From positions 62,001 to 126,000 of the forward strand of contig LQPB01000028.1 of assembly GCA_002102225.1 (NCBI GenBank): 64,000 nucleotides of DNA, in the 5' to 3' direction. Source of the stretch: Mycobacterium interjectum (GTDB lineage Bacteria; Actinomycetota; Actinomycetes; Mycobacteriales; Mycobacteriaceae). The notes below the pieces were generated by a model. The model ran no database searches. It saw only the letters and a list, made by a program, of their open reading frames with translations, and was not told the origin of the DNA. The position numbers were made by a program, and so were the translations under genes. Position 1 is the stretch's first letter. Every line of letters starts with the position of its first letter. This document shows positions 1 through 8,375 of this stretch, in pieces.

Positions 1-205
1 CGCGGCACAATTCGACGCCGTGGCCATCGGGCAGCCAGTCGTCGACCACCGCGACATCGGGACCGGCCGCGGGGATCTTGGTCATCGCCTCGGCGACGGA
101 TGCGGCCTCCCCGACGCAATCGAGTTCGGGGTCCGCGCACAGCAGCTCGATCAGTCCGCGCCGCACCACCGCGTGATCATCGACCAGAAAGAAACCTAGG
201 CTCAT
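1..205 (-). CDS. devR: DosR/DevR response regulator, N-terminal part (cut by window edge)
   Basis: The minus strand encodes the first 68 residues of a NarL/FixJ-type response regulator; the rest, including the DNA-binding domain, lies outside the window. The receiver start is visible: the acidic pair D9-D10 in FLVDDH, and the likely phospho-acceptor D55 in VVDDWLPDG. The sequence closely resembles M. tuberculosis DosR (Rv3133c), which responds to hypoxia, nitric oxide and carbon monoxide through the DosS/DosT kinases. The start is the ATG at 205. The gene lies 17 bp downstream of the universal stress gene on the same strand, as in H37Rv where Rv3134c-devR-devS form one transcript, so the two are probably co-transcribed. 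A paralogous NarL-type regulator is the alternative, but the neighbourhood favours devR itself. Confidence 0.85.
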   Translation of the reverse strand, partial: MSLGFFLVDDHAVVRRGLIELLCADPELDCVGEAASVAEAMTKIPAAGPDVAVVDDWLPDGHGVELCR

Positions 206-222
206 CCGAGTTTCCGAGGCCT

Positions 223-1011
223 CTACAGATTGCTCGAACGGGTGGCGAGAACGGACGTTCCGGCGTGGTGCGCGCCGCACAGGTCGTAGCAAGCGCCCGC
301 GTCGGTGACGAAAAGCTGATCCGGCGCGTGGTGCGCGGCCAAATACTCCTCGACGCTGCCGCGTACGACGGCGGACTCGACCTGCACGTCGGGGTACTGC
401 CGCGTCCACCGGGCAATCCGCCGCGTCAGCTGCGCCTGCGCCGAACGTTTCGCAACGTCGTCCGGTCGCCCCGAACCTGATAACGCGATTGCGCGCAGCG
501 GGGCTCGGCGCAGCCGGGCCTCCTCGAAGGCGTGGCGCAGCGCATTGGCGTTGTCGGCTTGCACCGTGACGCGACCGACCTTGGCGGTCGCCCGCCGGCC
601 CGTCGGGCGGCGGATGACGGCGACCGGACACAGCGCCGAAGCGGCCAAGCTCGCGGACAGGGAGCCGACGCCGTGGGCGGCATGATTGAGTCCGATGGAC
701 CCGACACAGATCATCGCCGCCGACCGGGACTCCTCCAACAGGCTGGCAAGCGGCTTGCCCCAAAGGATCTCGGTTTCGACCTTCGCCGGTTGCCCGGTCT
801 CCTCGACCGACCGACGGGCGCCCTGCAACGCCGAACGAGCGGCGGCCAATTGGCGATCGCCGGCCCGCTGCGATTCCGCGGGCTCGATCACATAAACCAA
901 TCGCAGCGGCATGTCGCGGCTCACCGCCTCGTCGACCGCCCAGCGGGCCGCGGCAACCGCCGCTTTGGATCCGTCGATACCGACGACGACGCTCGGAGCT
1001 GAATCACCCAT
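223..1011 (-). CDS. Universal stress protein, tandem USP domains (Rv3134c-like)
   Basis: A 262-residue cytosolic protein with two tandem universal-stress domains. The first (about 1-145) starts with VVVGIDGS and carries the ATP-binding signature G-x2-G-x9-G-S in the stretch from VGSIGLNHA to GSLSA. The second (about 150-262) is degenerate in that motif. The ATG at 1011 is chosen because AGGAGA lies five bases upstream; an in-frame start at 1056 lacks this. By position it matches Rv3134c, a member of the DosR dormancy regulon transcribed with devR-devS. A DosR-like box lies about 100 bp upstream. The biochemical role of these proteins is not settled; ATP binding and a part in non-replicating persistence are proposed for relatives. 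Confidence 0.9.
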   Translation of the reverse strand: MGDSAPSVVVGIDGSKAAVAAARWAVDEAVSRDMPLRLVYVIEPAESQRAGDRQLAAARSALQGARRSVEETGQPAKVETEILWGKPLASLLEESRSAAMICVGSIGLNHAAHGVGSLSASLAASALCPVAVIRRPTGRRATAKVGRVTVQADNANALRHAFEEARLRRAPLRAIALSGSGRPDDVAKRSAQAQLTRRIARWTRQYPDVQVESAVVRGSVEEYLAAHHAPDQLFVTDAGACYDLCGAHHAGTSVLATRSSNL

Positions 1012-1107
1012 CGGGGTCTCCTGCGCTGCTCGGAACTGCTCGACGATCGTGTCCACCCGACGCTATTGCGCGGAAGCAGGGGTACCCAGGGGCATTCGAT
1101 TCACAAA

Positions 1108-1127
1108 TGGGGGCCATTGGTCCCTAT
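1108..1127 (-). promoter_or_regulatory. Candidate DosR-binding box upstream of the USP-devR operon
   Basis: The 20-mer at 1108-1127 contains GGGCCATTGGTCCC (1111-1124). Compared with the DosR consensus core GGGACTWWAGTCCC, 11 of 14 positions match, and the right half GGTCCC is typical of known boxes such as those upstream of hspX. It sits 97 bp upstream of the USP start inside the 368-bp gap 1012-1379. Nothing else was recognised in that gap except a weaker half-site, TTTGGGCCTAAA, at 1243-1254. Autoregulation of Rv3134c-devRS through such boxes is known in M. tuberculosis; binding here is inferred. Confidence 0.65.
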
Positions 1128-1379
1128 CAATGCGCCCAAGCGCGGTCGCCGCCCGCCGAGGCTGCGCGGCCCGCGGGCGGCCCCGTCACTGAATTTGGAC
1201 ATTTTCACATTGCGGCAACGAAGCCGCCTGACACGCTGGACTTTTGGGCCTAAATCTCCAGTACAGACGGGGAACGCCGCCTACATTCTTATCACCGCCG
1301 CCACTGCGGCGGCGGTGGACAAAGTGCCGAATCGGGCTCGGCGCGGTTCAGCACGTACACCAAACAGGGAGACCTGACA

Positions 1380-2539
1380 ATGGATTACGCTTTTTTCCGC
1401 CCGAAATCAATTCCGCCCGGATTTATAGCGGCCCGGGGTCGGGCTCGCTATTGGCCGCCGCAGGAAGCTGGGATTCGCTGTCCGCCGAATTGGGCACCAC
1501 GGCACAAACGTACGAATCCGTGCTTTCGACCCTTACCACCTTGCACTGGCGCGGCCCCGCGTCGGAATCGATGACGACCGCGGCGACGCCCTACGTGCAG
1601 TGGCTGACCGCGACCGCCCAGCAGACGAAACAGACGGCGATGCAAGCCAGGGCCGCGGCGGCGGCGTTCGACCAAGCGTTCGCCATGACGGTGCCCCCGC
1701 CGGTCATCGCAGTCAACCGCGCGCAGCTGCAGGCGCTGATCGCGACGAACTTCTTTGGCCAGAACACCGCGGCGATCGCGGCCACCGAGGCCCACTACGC
1801 CGAAATGTGGGCGCAGGACGCCACCGCGATGAACGCCTACGCCGCCACGTCGGCGGCGGCCAGCAGGTTGACACCGTTCGCTTCCCCGCAGCAGACCACC
1901 GACCCCGACGGGACGGCCGCCCAAAACGCGGCCGCAACCCAGGCTGCCACCGATCCCTTCACGACCGTGTACTCGGCATTGCAGGGGTTGAGCACGCAGC
2001 TGAGCAACGCGTTGGCTTCCGTGCTGAACCTCAGCCCGATACCGATCAGCGCGAACCCGCTCAACGTGCTGGACTCCATCCAGCTCGCGAACGCGTCATT
2101 CGGCGGGATCGGAACCTTCGCGGGGCTTCCGGCGTCGATGAGCAGCCACGCCGCCAATCTCCTCGGCATGCAAGCCAATATGGCGTACCTGTCCGGCCTC
2201 GCGGGCCCCGCGCCGGCGCTCGGGCCCATCGGGCTCGGTGGCGGGACACCCGGATCGGGACTCGGCGGCCTGACCAACGCGGTCACGGCGAGCATGAGCC
2301 GGGCAAACGCGATCGGTCCGATGTCGGTGCCGGCCAGCTGGTCCGCGCCGTCGACCGGCCGCATCGCGGCGCTGGAACCCGCCGGCCTGACCACCCTCGC
2401 GGGAACCGACGAGTTGGCCGGTTCCGGTTATCCCGGCGTGCCCGGGATGCCGGCGGGCACGATGGCGCGGGCCTCGGGCGTCCTGCCGCGCTACGGGACC
2501 CGGCTGACCGTGATGACGCGCCCACCCGCGGGCGGGTGA
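1380..2539 (+). pseudogene. PPE family protein, PPE-SVP type (PPE51-like), with apparent N-terminal frameshift
   Basis: The main frame encodes a nearly complete PPE protein: FFPPEINSARIYSGPG, the W-x-G motif in LHWRGP, a long helical PPE domain to about residue 180, and the C-terminal G-x2-S-V-P-x2-W motif (GPMSVPASW). Its end, RASGVLPRYGTRLTVM, is very like PPE51 (Rv3136), which occupies this place in H37Rv. The normal start ATGGATTACGC at 1380, with GGGAGA just upstream, is out of frame with the rest. One T or C is missing from the run TTTTTTCC at 1391-1398, so translation from 1380 ends at about 1574. The main frame stays open back to a TTG at 1244 but has no convincing start there. PPE proteins are exported by type VII systems; PPE51 is linked to uptake of glycerol and sugars. 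This is a true mutation, a slippage-prone switch or a sequencing error. Confidence 0.7.
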
Positions 2540-2546
2540 AGAACTC

Positions 2547-2864
2547 CTAGTCGGCCGGCGCGAACCGCCAGTTGTCCGGGTTCTTGGGCGAATACACCAC
2601 CGGAAGCAGCTGGCCCATCGTCGGCCAGTGGTCGACGTCGACCGCCATGCGCTGATACACGGCGTACTCGCTGACCGTCGGTCCGTTGATGACACCGGCG
2701 ATGGTGACGAACTGCTCGCCACCGGCGTCCGGCCGCGGGCTGACCCCGGTCACCAGCAGCGTCCCACTCGCCAGCTCACCGCGCGGGCCCCGCGGGATGA
2801 ACCGCTGGGCCAGGACCACCCCCAAAACGGCCACCAGCAGGATCAGCACTCCGAATTCCCACAT
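2547..2864 (-). CDS. Small membrane-anchored protein of unknown function
   Basis: A 105-residue protein with one N-terminal hydrophobic segment (about residues 4-20, [17 protein letters not shown]) followed by a soluble tail with a proline-rich end. The layout suggests a single-pass membrane protein with the tail outside or at the membrane face. It is convergent with the PPE gene and divergent from hisN, with 23 bp between the two starts, so they probably share a promoter region. Position between PPE51 and Rv3137 suggests the small gene annotated Rv3136A in H37Rv; I could not confirm that by sequence. No catalytic motif was seen. Confidence 0.75.
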   Translation of the reverse strand: MWEFGVLILLVAVLGVVLAQRFIPRGPRGELASGTLLVTGVSPRPDAGGEQFVTIAGVINGPTVSEYAVYQRMAVDVDHWPTMGQLLPVVYSPKNPDNWRFAPAD

Positions 2865-2887
2865 CCGGCCATGGTAGGACTGCTCCC

Positions 2888-3667
2888 ATGAGTCGCGACG
2901 ATCTGACGCTGGCGCTCGTGATGGCCGACCGCGCCGACGCGGTCACCACAGCCCGGTTCGGAGCGCTCGACCTGCGAATCGACACTAAACCCGATCTGAC
3001 GCCGGTGACCGACGCGGATCGCAAGGTCGAGACCGACCTGCGCGACGCGCTGGGGCGCGAGCGCCCGGACGACGGCGTCGTCGGCGAGGAGTTCGGCGGC
3101 ACCGCCACGTTCAGCGGGCGGCAGTGGATCATCGACCCGATCGACGGCACCAAGAACTTCGTGCGCGGAGTGCCGGTCTGGGCCAGCCTGATCGCGTTGC
3201 TCGAGGACGGCATCCCCTCGGTCGGCGTCGTCAGCGCGCCGGCGCTTAACCGTCGTTGGTGGGCGGCAGCGGGACGGGGCGCGTTCGCCGCCGTCGACGC
3301 CGGCCCACCGCGCCAGTTATCGGTTTCCTCTGTGGCACAGCTGGATTCGGCGAGCCTGTCGTTCTCCAGCCTCTCGGGCTGGGCACAGCGCGGCCTGCGT
3401 GATCGCTTCATCGGGCTCACGGATGCGCTGTGGCGGGTCCGAGCCTACGGCGACTTCCTGTCCTATTGTCTGGTCGCCGAGGGCGCGGTGGACATCGCGG
3501 CCGAACCGGAGGTGTCGGTGTGGGATTTGGCGCCGCTCGACATCCTGGTGCGCGAGGCGGGCGGAACGTTCACCGGCCTGGACGGGACCGCGGGCCCGCA
3601 CGCCGGCAGCGCCGTGGCCACCAACGGCCTCCTGCATGAGCAGGTGCTTTCCCGCCTGCGGGCCTAG
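2888..3667 (+). CDS. hisN: Histidinol-phosphatase, inositol monophosphatase family (HisN)
   Basis: A 259-residue Mg-dependent phosphatase of the inositol monophosphatase superfamily. The metal-binding residues are present: GEE at 66-68, DPIDGT at 83-88 and [15 protein letters not shown] near residue 210. It matches Rv3137, which was shown to dephosphorylate histidinol phosphate, the penultimate step of histidine synthesis in the cytosol. It lies alone rather than in a his operon, which is usual for this gene in mycobacteria. The length is normal for the family. Activity on inositol phosphate or other sugar phosphates cannot be excluded from sequence alone. Confidence 0.88.
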   Translation: MSRDDLTLALVMADRADAVTTARFGALDLRIDTKPDLTPVTDADRKVETDLRDALGRERPDDGVVGEEFGGTATFSGRQWIIDPIDGTKNFVRGVPVWASLIALLEDGIPSVGVVSAPALNRRWWAAAGRGAFAAVDAGPPRQLSVSSVAQLDSASLSFSSLSGWAQRGLRDRFIGLTDALWRVRAYGDFLSYCLVAEGAVDIAAEPEVSVWDLAPLDILVREAGGTFTGLDGTAGPHAGSAVATNGLLHEQVLSRLRA

Positions 3668-3695
3668 TCTTTGTGAATTAACTAACACGCAGTCC

Positions 3696-3725
3696 CATCT
3701 ATCTTACTCGGGAGTAAGATAGATG
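3696..3725. promoter_or_regulatory. Perfect 30-bp palindromic operator upstream of fadE24
   Basis: CATCTATCTTACTC (3696-3709) is followed by GG and then by its exact reverse complement (3712-3725). It ends 35 bp before the fadE24 start. A good -10 hexamer, TAAGAT at 3715-3720, lies inside the right arm, so a bound protein would block the promoter. Size and symmetry fit a TetR-type repressor dimer or dimer pair. The regulator is unknown; the TetR gene at 13870 is one candidate. Induction of fadE24-fadE23 by isoniazid is known in M. tuberculosis. Confidence 0.75.
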
Positions 3726-3760
3726 CCATCCGCATCGCCCCAACGACAGAGGCTGCCGAA

Positions 3761-5167
3761 ATGACCGAGACCTCCGGTTCAAAACAGACTTCGAAGACCA
3801 CCCGCTCACGCCCGAGGCGGCGCGGCCGCAAGAACGGCGTCGGCCTGCAACCGCACAAGCGGACCGGCATCGACCTCACCCTGGCGCTGCTCACCCCGCT
3901 CGTCGGGCAGGAGTTTCTGGACAAATATCACCTGCGCGACCCGCTCAACCGCGGCCTGCGCTACGGCACGAAGACGGTCTTCTCCACCGCCGGGGCCGCG
4001 TCGCGCCAGTTCAAGCGGGTGCAGAACCTCCGGGGCGGCCCGACCCGGCTCAAGTCCAGCGGCAAGGACTATTTCGATCTGACGCCCGACGACGAACAAA
4101 AGATGATCGTCGAGACCCTCGAGGAGTTCGCCGAGGAGGTGCTGCGCCCCGCGGCGCACGACGCCGACGAGGCGGCCACCTACCCGCCCGATCTGATCGC
4201 CAAGGCCGCCGAGCTGGGGATCACCGCGATCAACATCCCCGAGGACTTCGAGGGCATCGCCGCCCACCGCTCCAGCGTCACCAACGTGCTGGTGGCCGAG
4301 GCGCTCGCTTACGGCGACATGGGCCTGGCGCTGCCGATTCTCGCGCCCGGGGGCGTGGCGTCCGCGCTCACCCATTGGGGCAGCGCCGATCAGCAGGCGA
4401 CCTACCTGCACGAGTTCGCCGGCGAGAACGTCCCGCAGGCCTGCGTGGCCATCGCCGAACCGCAACCGCTGTTCGACCCGACCCGGTTGCAGACCACCGC
4501 GGTGCGCACCCCGAGCGGCTACCGCCTCGAGGGCGTGAAGTCGTTGGTCCCCGCCGCGGCCGATGCCGAGCTGTTCATCGTCGCCGCGCAGTTGGACGGC
4601 AAGCCCGCGCTGTTCATCGTCGAGTCGTCCACCAAAGGCCTTACCGTCAAGGCGGATCCGAGCATGGGGATCCGCGCGGCGGCCCTGGGCCGGGTCGAGC
4701 TGTCCGGCGTGACGGTGCCGCTGGGCGCGCGGCTGGGCGAGGACGAGGCGTCCGATGAGGATTACTCCGAGGCGATCGCGCTGTCGCGCCTGGGCTGGGC
4801 GGCGCTGGCGGTCGGCACCTCGCACGCGGTGCTCGACTACGTCGTCCCGTACGTCAAGGAGCGCGAGGCCTTCGGCGAGCCGATCGCGCGCCGCCAGGCC
4901 GTCGCCTTCATGTGCGCGAACATCGCCATCGAATTGGACGGCCTGCGGCTGATCACCTGGCGTGGCGCCGCCCGCGCCGAGCAGGGCCTGCCGTTCGCCC
5001 GTGAAGCGGCGCTGGCCAAGCGGCTCGGCACCGACAAGGGCATGCAGATCGGCCTGGACGGCGTGCAACTGCTGGGCGGGCACGGCTACACCAAGGAACA
5101 CCCGGTCGAACGCTGGTACCGCGACCTGCGGGCCATCGGCGTGGCCGAGGGCGTCGTCGTAATCTAA
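3761..5167 (+). CDS. fadE24: Acyl-CoA dehydrogenase FadE24
   Basis: A 468-residue acyl-CoA dehydrogenase that would oxidise acyl-CoA to 2-enoyl-CoA with FAD. A basic, poorly conserved extension fills about the first 105 residues; the ACAD fold follows, ending in the C-terminal helical domain with GGHGYTKEHPVERWYRD and a terminal VAEGVVVI. This ending is shorter than the usual EGTxQIQ tail carried by its neighbour FadE23. It matches Rv3139. FadE24 and FadE23 are separated by 20 bp and are probably co-transcribed; by analogy with other mycobacterial FadE pairs they may form a mixed tetramer, which is inference. Expression is probably controlled through the palindrome at 3696-3725. Confidence 0.9.
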   Translation: MTETSGSKQTSKTTRSRPRRRGRKNGVGLQPHKRTGIDLTLALLTPLVGQEFLDKYHLRDPLNRGLRYGTKTVFSTAGAASRQFKRVQNLRGGPTRLKSSGKDYFDLTPDDEQKMIVETLEEFAEEVLRPAAHDADEAATYPPDLIAKAAELGITAINIPEDFEGIAAHRSSVTNVLVAEALAYGDMGLALPILAPGGVASALTHWGSADQQATYLHEFAGENVPQACVAIAEPQPLFDPTRLQTTAVRTPSGYRLEGVKSLVPAAADAELFIVAAQLDGKPALFIVESSTKGLTVKADPSMGIRAAALGRVELSGVTVPLGARLGEDEASDEDYSEAIALSRLGWAALAVGTSHAVLDYVVPYVKEREAFGEPIARRQAVAFMCANIAIELDGLRLITWRGAARAEQGLPFAREAALAKRLGTDKGMQIGLDGVQLLGGHGYTKEHPVERWYRDLRAIGVAEGVVVI

Positions 5168-5187
5168 CTCGAGGCGAAAGACCAATC

Positions 5188-6393
5188 ATGGCAATCAATC
5201 TGGAACTTCCCCGCAAGCTGCAAGCGGTGAGCGTCAAGACCCACCAGGGCGCCGCCGAGATGATGCGGCCCATCGCGCGCAAATACGACCTCAAGGAGCA
5301 CGCCTACCCGGTCGAGCTGGACACCCTGATCAACCTGTTCGAGGGCGCCTCCGAATCGGTCGCCTTCGCCGGGGCTGACGCGCTTCGCGACGAGGACGAG
5401 GACAGGGACCGAAACCACAACGGCGCCAACATGGCCGCGCTGCTGCAGACGCTGGAGGCCAGCTGGGGCGACGTCGCGATGATGCTGTCGGTCCCCTACC
5501 AGGGGCTGGGTAACGCGGCCATCTCCGCGGTCGCCACCGACGAGCAACTGGAGCGACTCGGCAAGGTGTGGGCGGCGATGGCCATCACCGAGCCCGGCTT
5601 CGGATCCGATTCGGCGGCAGTGTCCACCACCGCCAAGCTGGACGGCGACGAGTACGTGATCAACGGCGAGAAGATCTTCGTCACGGCCGGCTCGCGCGCC
5701 ACCCACATCGTGGTGTGGGCCACGCTGGACAAGGCGGCGGGCCGCGCCGCGATCAAATCGTTCATCGTGCCGCGCGAGCACCCGGGCGTCACGGTCGAAC
5801 GGCTCGAGCACAAGCTCGGCATCAAGGGTTCCGACACCGCGGCGATCCGGTTCGACAACGTCCGCATCCCGAAGGACAACCTGCTGGGCAACCCCGAAAT
5901 CGAGGTCGGCAAGGGCTTTTCCGGTGTGATGGAGACCTTCGACAACACCCGGCCGATCGTCGCCGCCATGGCCATCGGGGTCGGCCGCGCCGCGCTGGAG
6001 GAGATCCGCAAGATCCTCACCGAGGCGGGCGTCGAGATCTGCTACGACCGGCCGTCACACGCCCAGAGCGCCGCGGCGGCCGAGTTCCTGCGGATGGAGG
6101 CCGACTGGGAGGCCGCCTACCTGCTGTCGCTGCGGGCGGCGTGGCAGGCCGACAACAAGATCCCCAACTCCAAAGAGGCGTCGATGAGCAAGGCCAAGGC
6201 GGGGCGGATGGCAAGCGACGTCACCCTCAAGTCCGTCGAATTGGCTGGCACCGCAGGCTATTCCGAACAGTCGCTGCTGGAGAAGTGGGCGCGCGACTCC
6301 AAGATCCTGGACATCTTCGAGGGCACCCAGCAGATCCAGCAACTGGTGGTCGCCCGCCGCCTGCTGGGGCTGTCGTCGTCCGAACTCAAGTAG
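5188..6393 (+). CDS. fadE23: Acyl-CoA dehydrogenase FadE23
   Basis: A 401-residue acyl-CoA dehydrogenase. The middle domain has the FAD/substrate signature ITEPGFGSDS (around residue 133), and the C-terminal end carries IFEGTQQIQQ, whose glutamate matches the catalytic base of medium-chain enzymes. It corresponds to Rv3140 and follows fadE24 by 20 bp in one operon. The pair probably carries out one dehydrogenation in breakdown of a specialised lipid; the substrate is not known. A strong hairpin follows the stop codon and probably ends the transcript. Confidence 0.9.
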   Translation: MAINLELPRKLQAVSVKTHQGAAEMMRPIARKYDLKEHAYPVELDTLINLFEGASESVAFAGADALRDEDEDRDRNHNGANMAALLQTLEASWGDVAMMLSVPYQGLGNAAISAVATDEQLERLGKVWAAMAITEPGFGSDSAAVSTTAKLDGDEYVINGEKIFVTAGSRATHIVVWATLDKAAGRAAIKSFIVPREHPGVTVERLEHKLGIKGSDTAAIRFDNVRIPKDNLLGNPEIEVGKGFSGVMETFDNTRPIVAAMAIGVGRAALEEIRKILTEAGVEICYDRPSHAQSAAAAEFLRMEADWEAAYLLSLRAAWQADNKIPNSKEASMSKAKAGRMASDVTLKSVELAGTAGYSEQSLLEKWARDSKILDIFEGTQQIQQLVVARRLLGLSSSELK

Positions 6394-6415
6394 CTATCGG
6401 TGCCTTCGCGCCCAA

Positions 6416-6463
6416 CGTGAAACCAGGGCGAAAATCTCGCGACTTTTCCGCCCTGGTTTCACG
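6416..6463. repeat. Intergenic palindrome, likely bidirectional terminator or dispersed REP-like element
   Basis: CGTGAAACCAGGGCG at 6416-6430 is exactly complementary to 6449-6463. The inner AAAA/TTTT tracts also pair, leaving a small loop around TCTCGCGA. It lies between the convergent genes fadE23 and the aldo/keto reductase, 23 bp after one stop and 12 bp before the other. The stem is followed by no T-run, so termination would depend on the hairpin alone. No second copy was found in this window. Confidence 0.7.
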
Positions 6464-6474
6464 GTCGGCGAGAC

Positions 6475-7332
6475 CTATGCCGCGACGGCGTTGAGCCGCT
6501 CGCGGGTGTCCGCGTCCAGCTCGATGGACGCGACGTCCATGTTCTCCTCCAGGTGCCGCACCGACGAGGTGCCCGGGATCAGCAGCACGTTGGGCGCCAC
6601 GCTCAGCGTCCACGCCAGGGCGACCTGCGCGGGTGTGCGGCCGAGCCGCTCGGCGGTGTCGGTCACCAACGGGTGACTCAACACCGGATTGGGCCGCGCG
6701 AACGCCGCCCCCAGCGGGAAGAACGGGACGAACGCGATCCCCTGCCTGGTGCACTCGTCGAGCACGGGGGCCGAGGCGCGGTCAACAAGGTTGAAAGCGT
6801 TTTGCACACAGACGATTTCGGTGCGGCCCAGGGCATGCAGCAGGTGTTCACGGTTGATATTGCTCAGCCCGATCCCGCCGATCAACCCCTCGTCGCGGGC
6901 CTGCATCATGGCCGTCAGCTGATCGTCGAACAGCCGATCCGGCCCGTCGCTCTCGAAGAGCCTCAGGTTGACCGCGGCCAGCCGGTCGACCCCCAAGGTC
7001 TGCAGGTTTGTTTCGATGTCGCGGCGCAAGTCGGCGGGTTCGCCGGCCGGTAGCCAGCCACCGGTGTCGTCGCGGCGCCCGCCGACCTTGCTCACCAGCA
7101 CCAGGTTGGCCGGATACGGGTGCAGCGCCTCCCGGATCAGCTCGTTGGCGACGTCGGGGCCGTAGAACTGGGCGGTGTCGATGTGGTCGACGCCGAGTTC
7201 GACCGCGCGCCGCAGCACCGTCAGCGCCTCGTCGCGGTCCCGCGGCGGGCCGAACACGTTCGGGCCGGGCAGTTGCATCGCGCCGAAGCCGATGCGCGCG
7301 ACGGAAAAGCCACCGAGTGGAAAGGAATCCAT
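6475..7332 (-). CDS. Aldo/keto reductase
   Basis: A 285-residue NAD(P)H-dependent aldo/keto reductase with a TIM barrel. Visible hallmarks are DHIDTAQFYG (catalytic Asp and Tyr) near residue 48, the lysine in VLVSKVGG near residue 80, and the late cofactor-binding segment VLLIPGTSSVRHLEEN. It would reduce an aldehyde or ketone in the cytosol; the substrate cannot be read from sequence. It is divergent from the MDR reductase at 7355 with only 22 bp between the starts, so their promoters must overlap with the coding ends. No equivalent lies between fadE23 and fadB4 in H37Rv as I recall it. Confidence 0.88.
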   Translation of the reverse strand: MDSFPLGGFSVARIGFGAMQLPGPNVFGPPRDRDEALTVLRRAVELGVDHIDTAQFYGPDVANELIREALHPYPANLVLVSKVGGRRDDTGGWLPAGEPADLRRDIETNLQTLGVDRLAAVNLRLFESDGPDRLFDDQLTAMMQARDEGLIGGIGLSNINREHLLHALGRTEIVCVQNAFNLVDRASAPVLDECTRQGIAFVPFFPLGAAFARPNPVLSHPLVTDTAERLGRTPAQVALAWTLSVAPNVLLIPGTSSVRHLEENMDVASIELDADTRERLNAVAA

Positions 7333-7354
7333 GGGGTGAGGTTAGCGTCGTCGT

Positions 7355-8353
7355 ATGGACACGTTTCAAGCGCTGGTCGCGCGCCAAGATGGTGACCGGA
7401 TAACCGCGTCGGTCGAGACGCTGAGCGCCGAGGACCTGCCGCCCGGCGACGTGACGATCCGGGTGGAGTACTCGAGCGTCAACTTCAAGGACGCGCTGGC
7501 GCTGACGCCGGGCGGCGGCGTCGTCCGCAACTACCCGGTGGTTCCGGGCATCGACCTGACCGGCGAGGTCGTCGAATCCAACTCCCCCGACTTCGCCGTC
7601 GGCGACAAGGTGCTGGCCCACGGATATGCGATCGGCACCGGTCACCACGGCGGCTACGCCGAATACGCGCGGCTGCCCGCCGACCAGGTGGTGGCGCTCG
7701 GCGACCTGACGCCGCGCGAGGGCGCCGCGATCGGCACCGCCGGCTTCACCGCCGCGATGAGCGTGCAGGCGCTGATCGACTGGGGCCTAAAACCCGACGC
7801 CGGGTCGGTCGTCGTCACCGGCGCCTCCGGCGGCGTCGGCTCCGTGAGCGTGGACCTGCTGGCCGGAGCCGGCTACCGAGTGGTCGCCTCGAGCGGCAAG
7901 GAGCAGGCGGCCGGGCTGCTGAAAGAGCTTGGCGCTGCGGAGGTTATCGGGCGGTTGCCCGAGGACCCGGACGCCAAGCCGCGACCGCTGGCCAAGGCCC
8001 GCTGGGCGGGCGCGGTGGACTGCGTGGGCGGGGCGACCCTGGCCGATGTGCTCAGCGCCGTCGACTACGGCGGGGCGGTGGCCTGCAGCGGCCTGACCGG
8101 TGGGCCGGCGTTGCACACCACGGTGATGCCGTTCATCCTGCGCGGCGTCGCGCTGCTCGGGATGGACTCGGTGCTGATGCCCATCGGCCGGCGCCGGAAA
8201 TTGTGGGCGCTGCTGGGTGATTCGTTGCGGCCGCGTCACCTGGAGGCGGTGATCAGCGACGTCGACGTCAAGGACGTCGTCGGCGTGCTGGACCAGCTGC
8301 GCGCCGGCGCGTTCTCCGGCCGCGCGGTGGTGCGGGTCGCCGGCGGGTTTTGA
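7355..8353 (+). CDS. MDR-family oxidoreductase, YhdH/AcuI (acryloyl-CoA reductase) type
   Basis: A 332-residue zinc-free medium-chain reductase. The nucleotide-binding segment is VVVTGASGGVGSVSVDLLAGAGY (about residues 149-171). The opening part (YSSVNFKDALALTPGGGVVRNYP) and the later GMDSVLMPIGRRRKLW segment are characteristic of the YhdH/AcuI group, whose best-known reaction is NADPH-dependent reduction of acryloyl-CoA to propionyl-CoA. Its place beside fadE and fadB4 genes fits a role in acyl-CoA handling. It precedes fadB4 by 22 bp on the same strand and is probably co-transcribed. A general quinone oxidoreductase role is the alternative. Confidence 0.85.
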   Translation: MDTFQALVARQDGDRITASVETLSAEDLPPGDVTIRVEYSSVNFKDALALTPGGGVVRNYPVVPGIDLTGEVVESNSPDFAVGDKVLAHGYAIGTGHHGGYAEYARLPADQVVALGDLTPREGAAIGTAGFTAAMSVQALIDWGLKPDAGSVVVTGASGGVGSVSVDLLAGAGYRVVASSGKEQAAGLLKELGAAEVIGRLPEDPDAKPRPLAKARWAGAVDCVGGATLADVLSAVDYGGAVACSGLTGGPALHTTVMPFILRGVALLGMDSVLMPIGRRRKLWALLGDSLRPRHLEAVISDVDVKDVVGVLDQLRAGAFSGRAVVRVAGGF

Positions 8354-8375
8354 GTCGGCAGTAGGCTGTCCGACC

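Noticed and set aside
1243..1262. Second DosR box in front of the PPE gene
   Set aside because: Only the left half matches; the right half lacks GTCCC. It is recorded as a weak half-site only.
1244..1379. In-frame extension of the PPE frame back to TTG 1244
   Set aside because: The 45 extra residues resemble no PPE protein and no ribosome site precedes the TTG. The normal start at 1380 is recognisable in another frame, so a frameshift is the better explanation.
3806..5185. Long minus-strand open frame opposite fadE24
   Set aside because: It is a high-GC shadow of fadE24, rich in Arg, Gly and His, with no domain or ribosome site.
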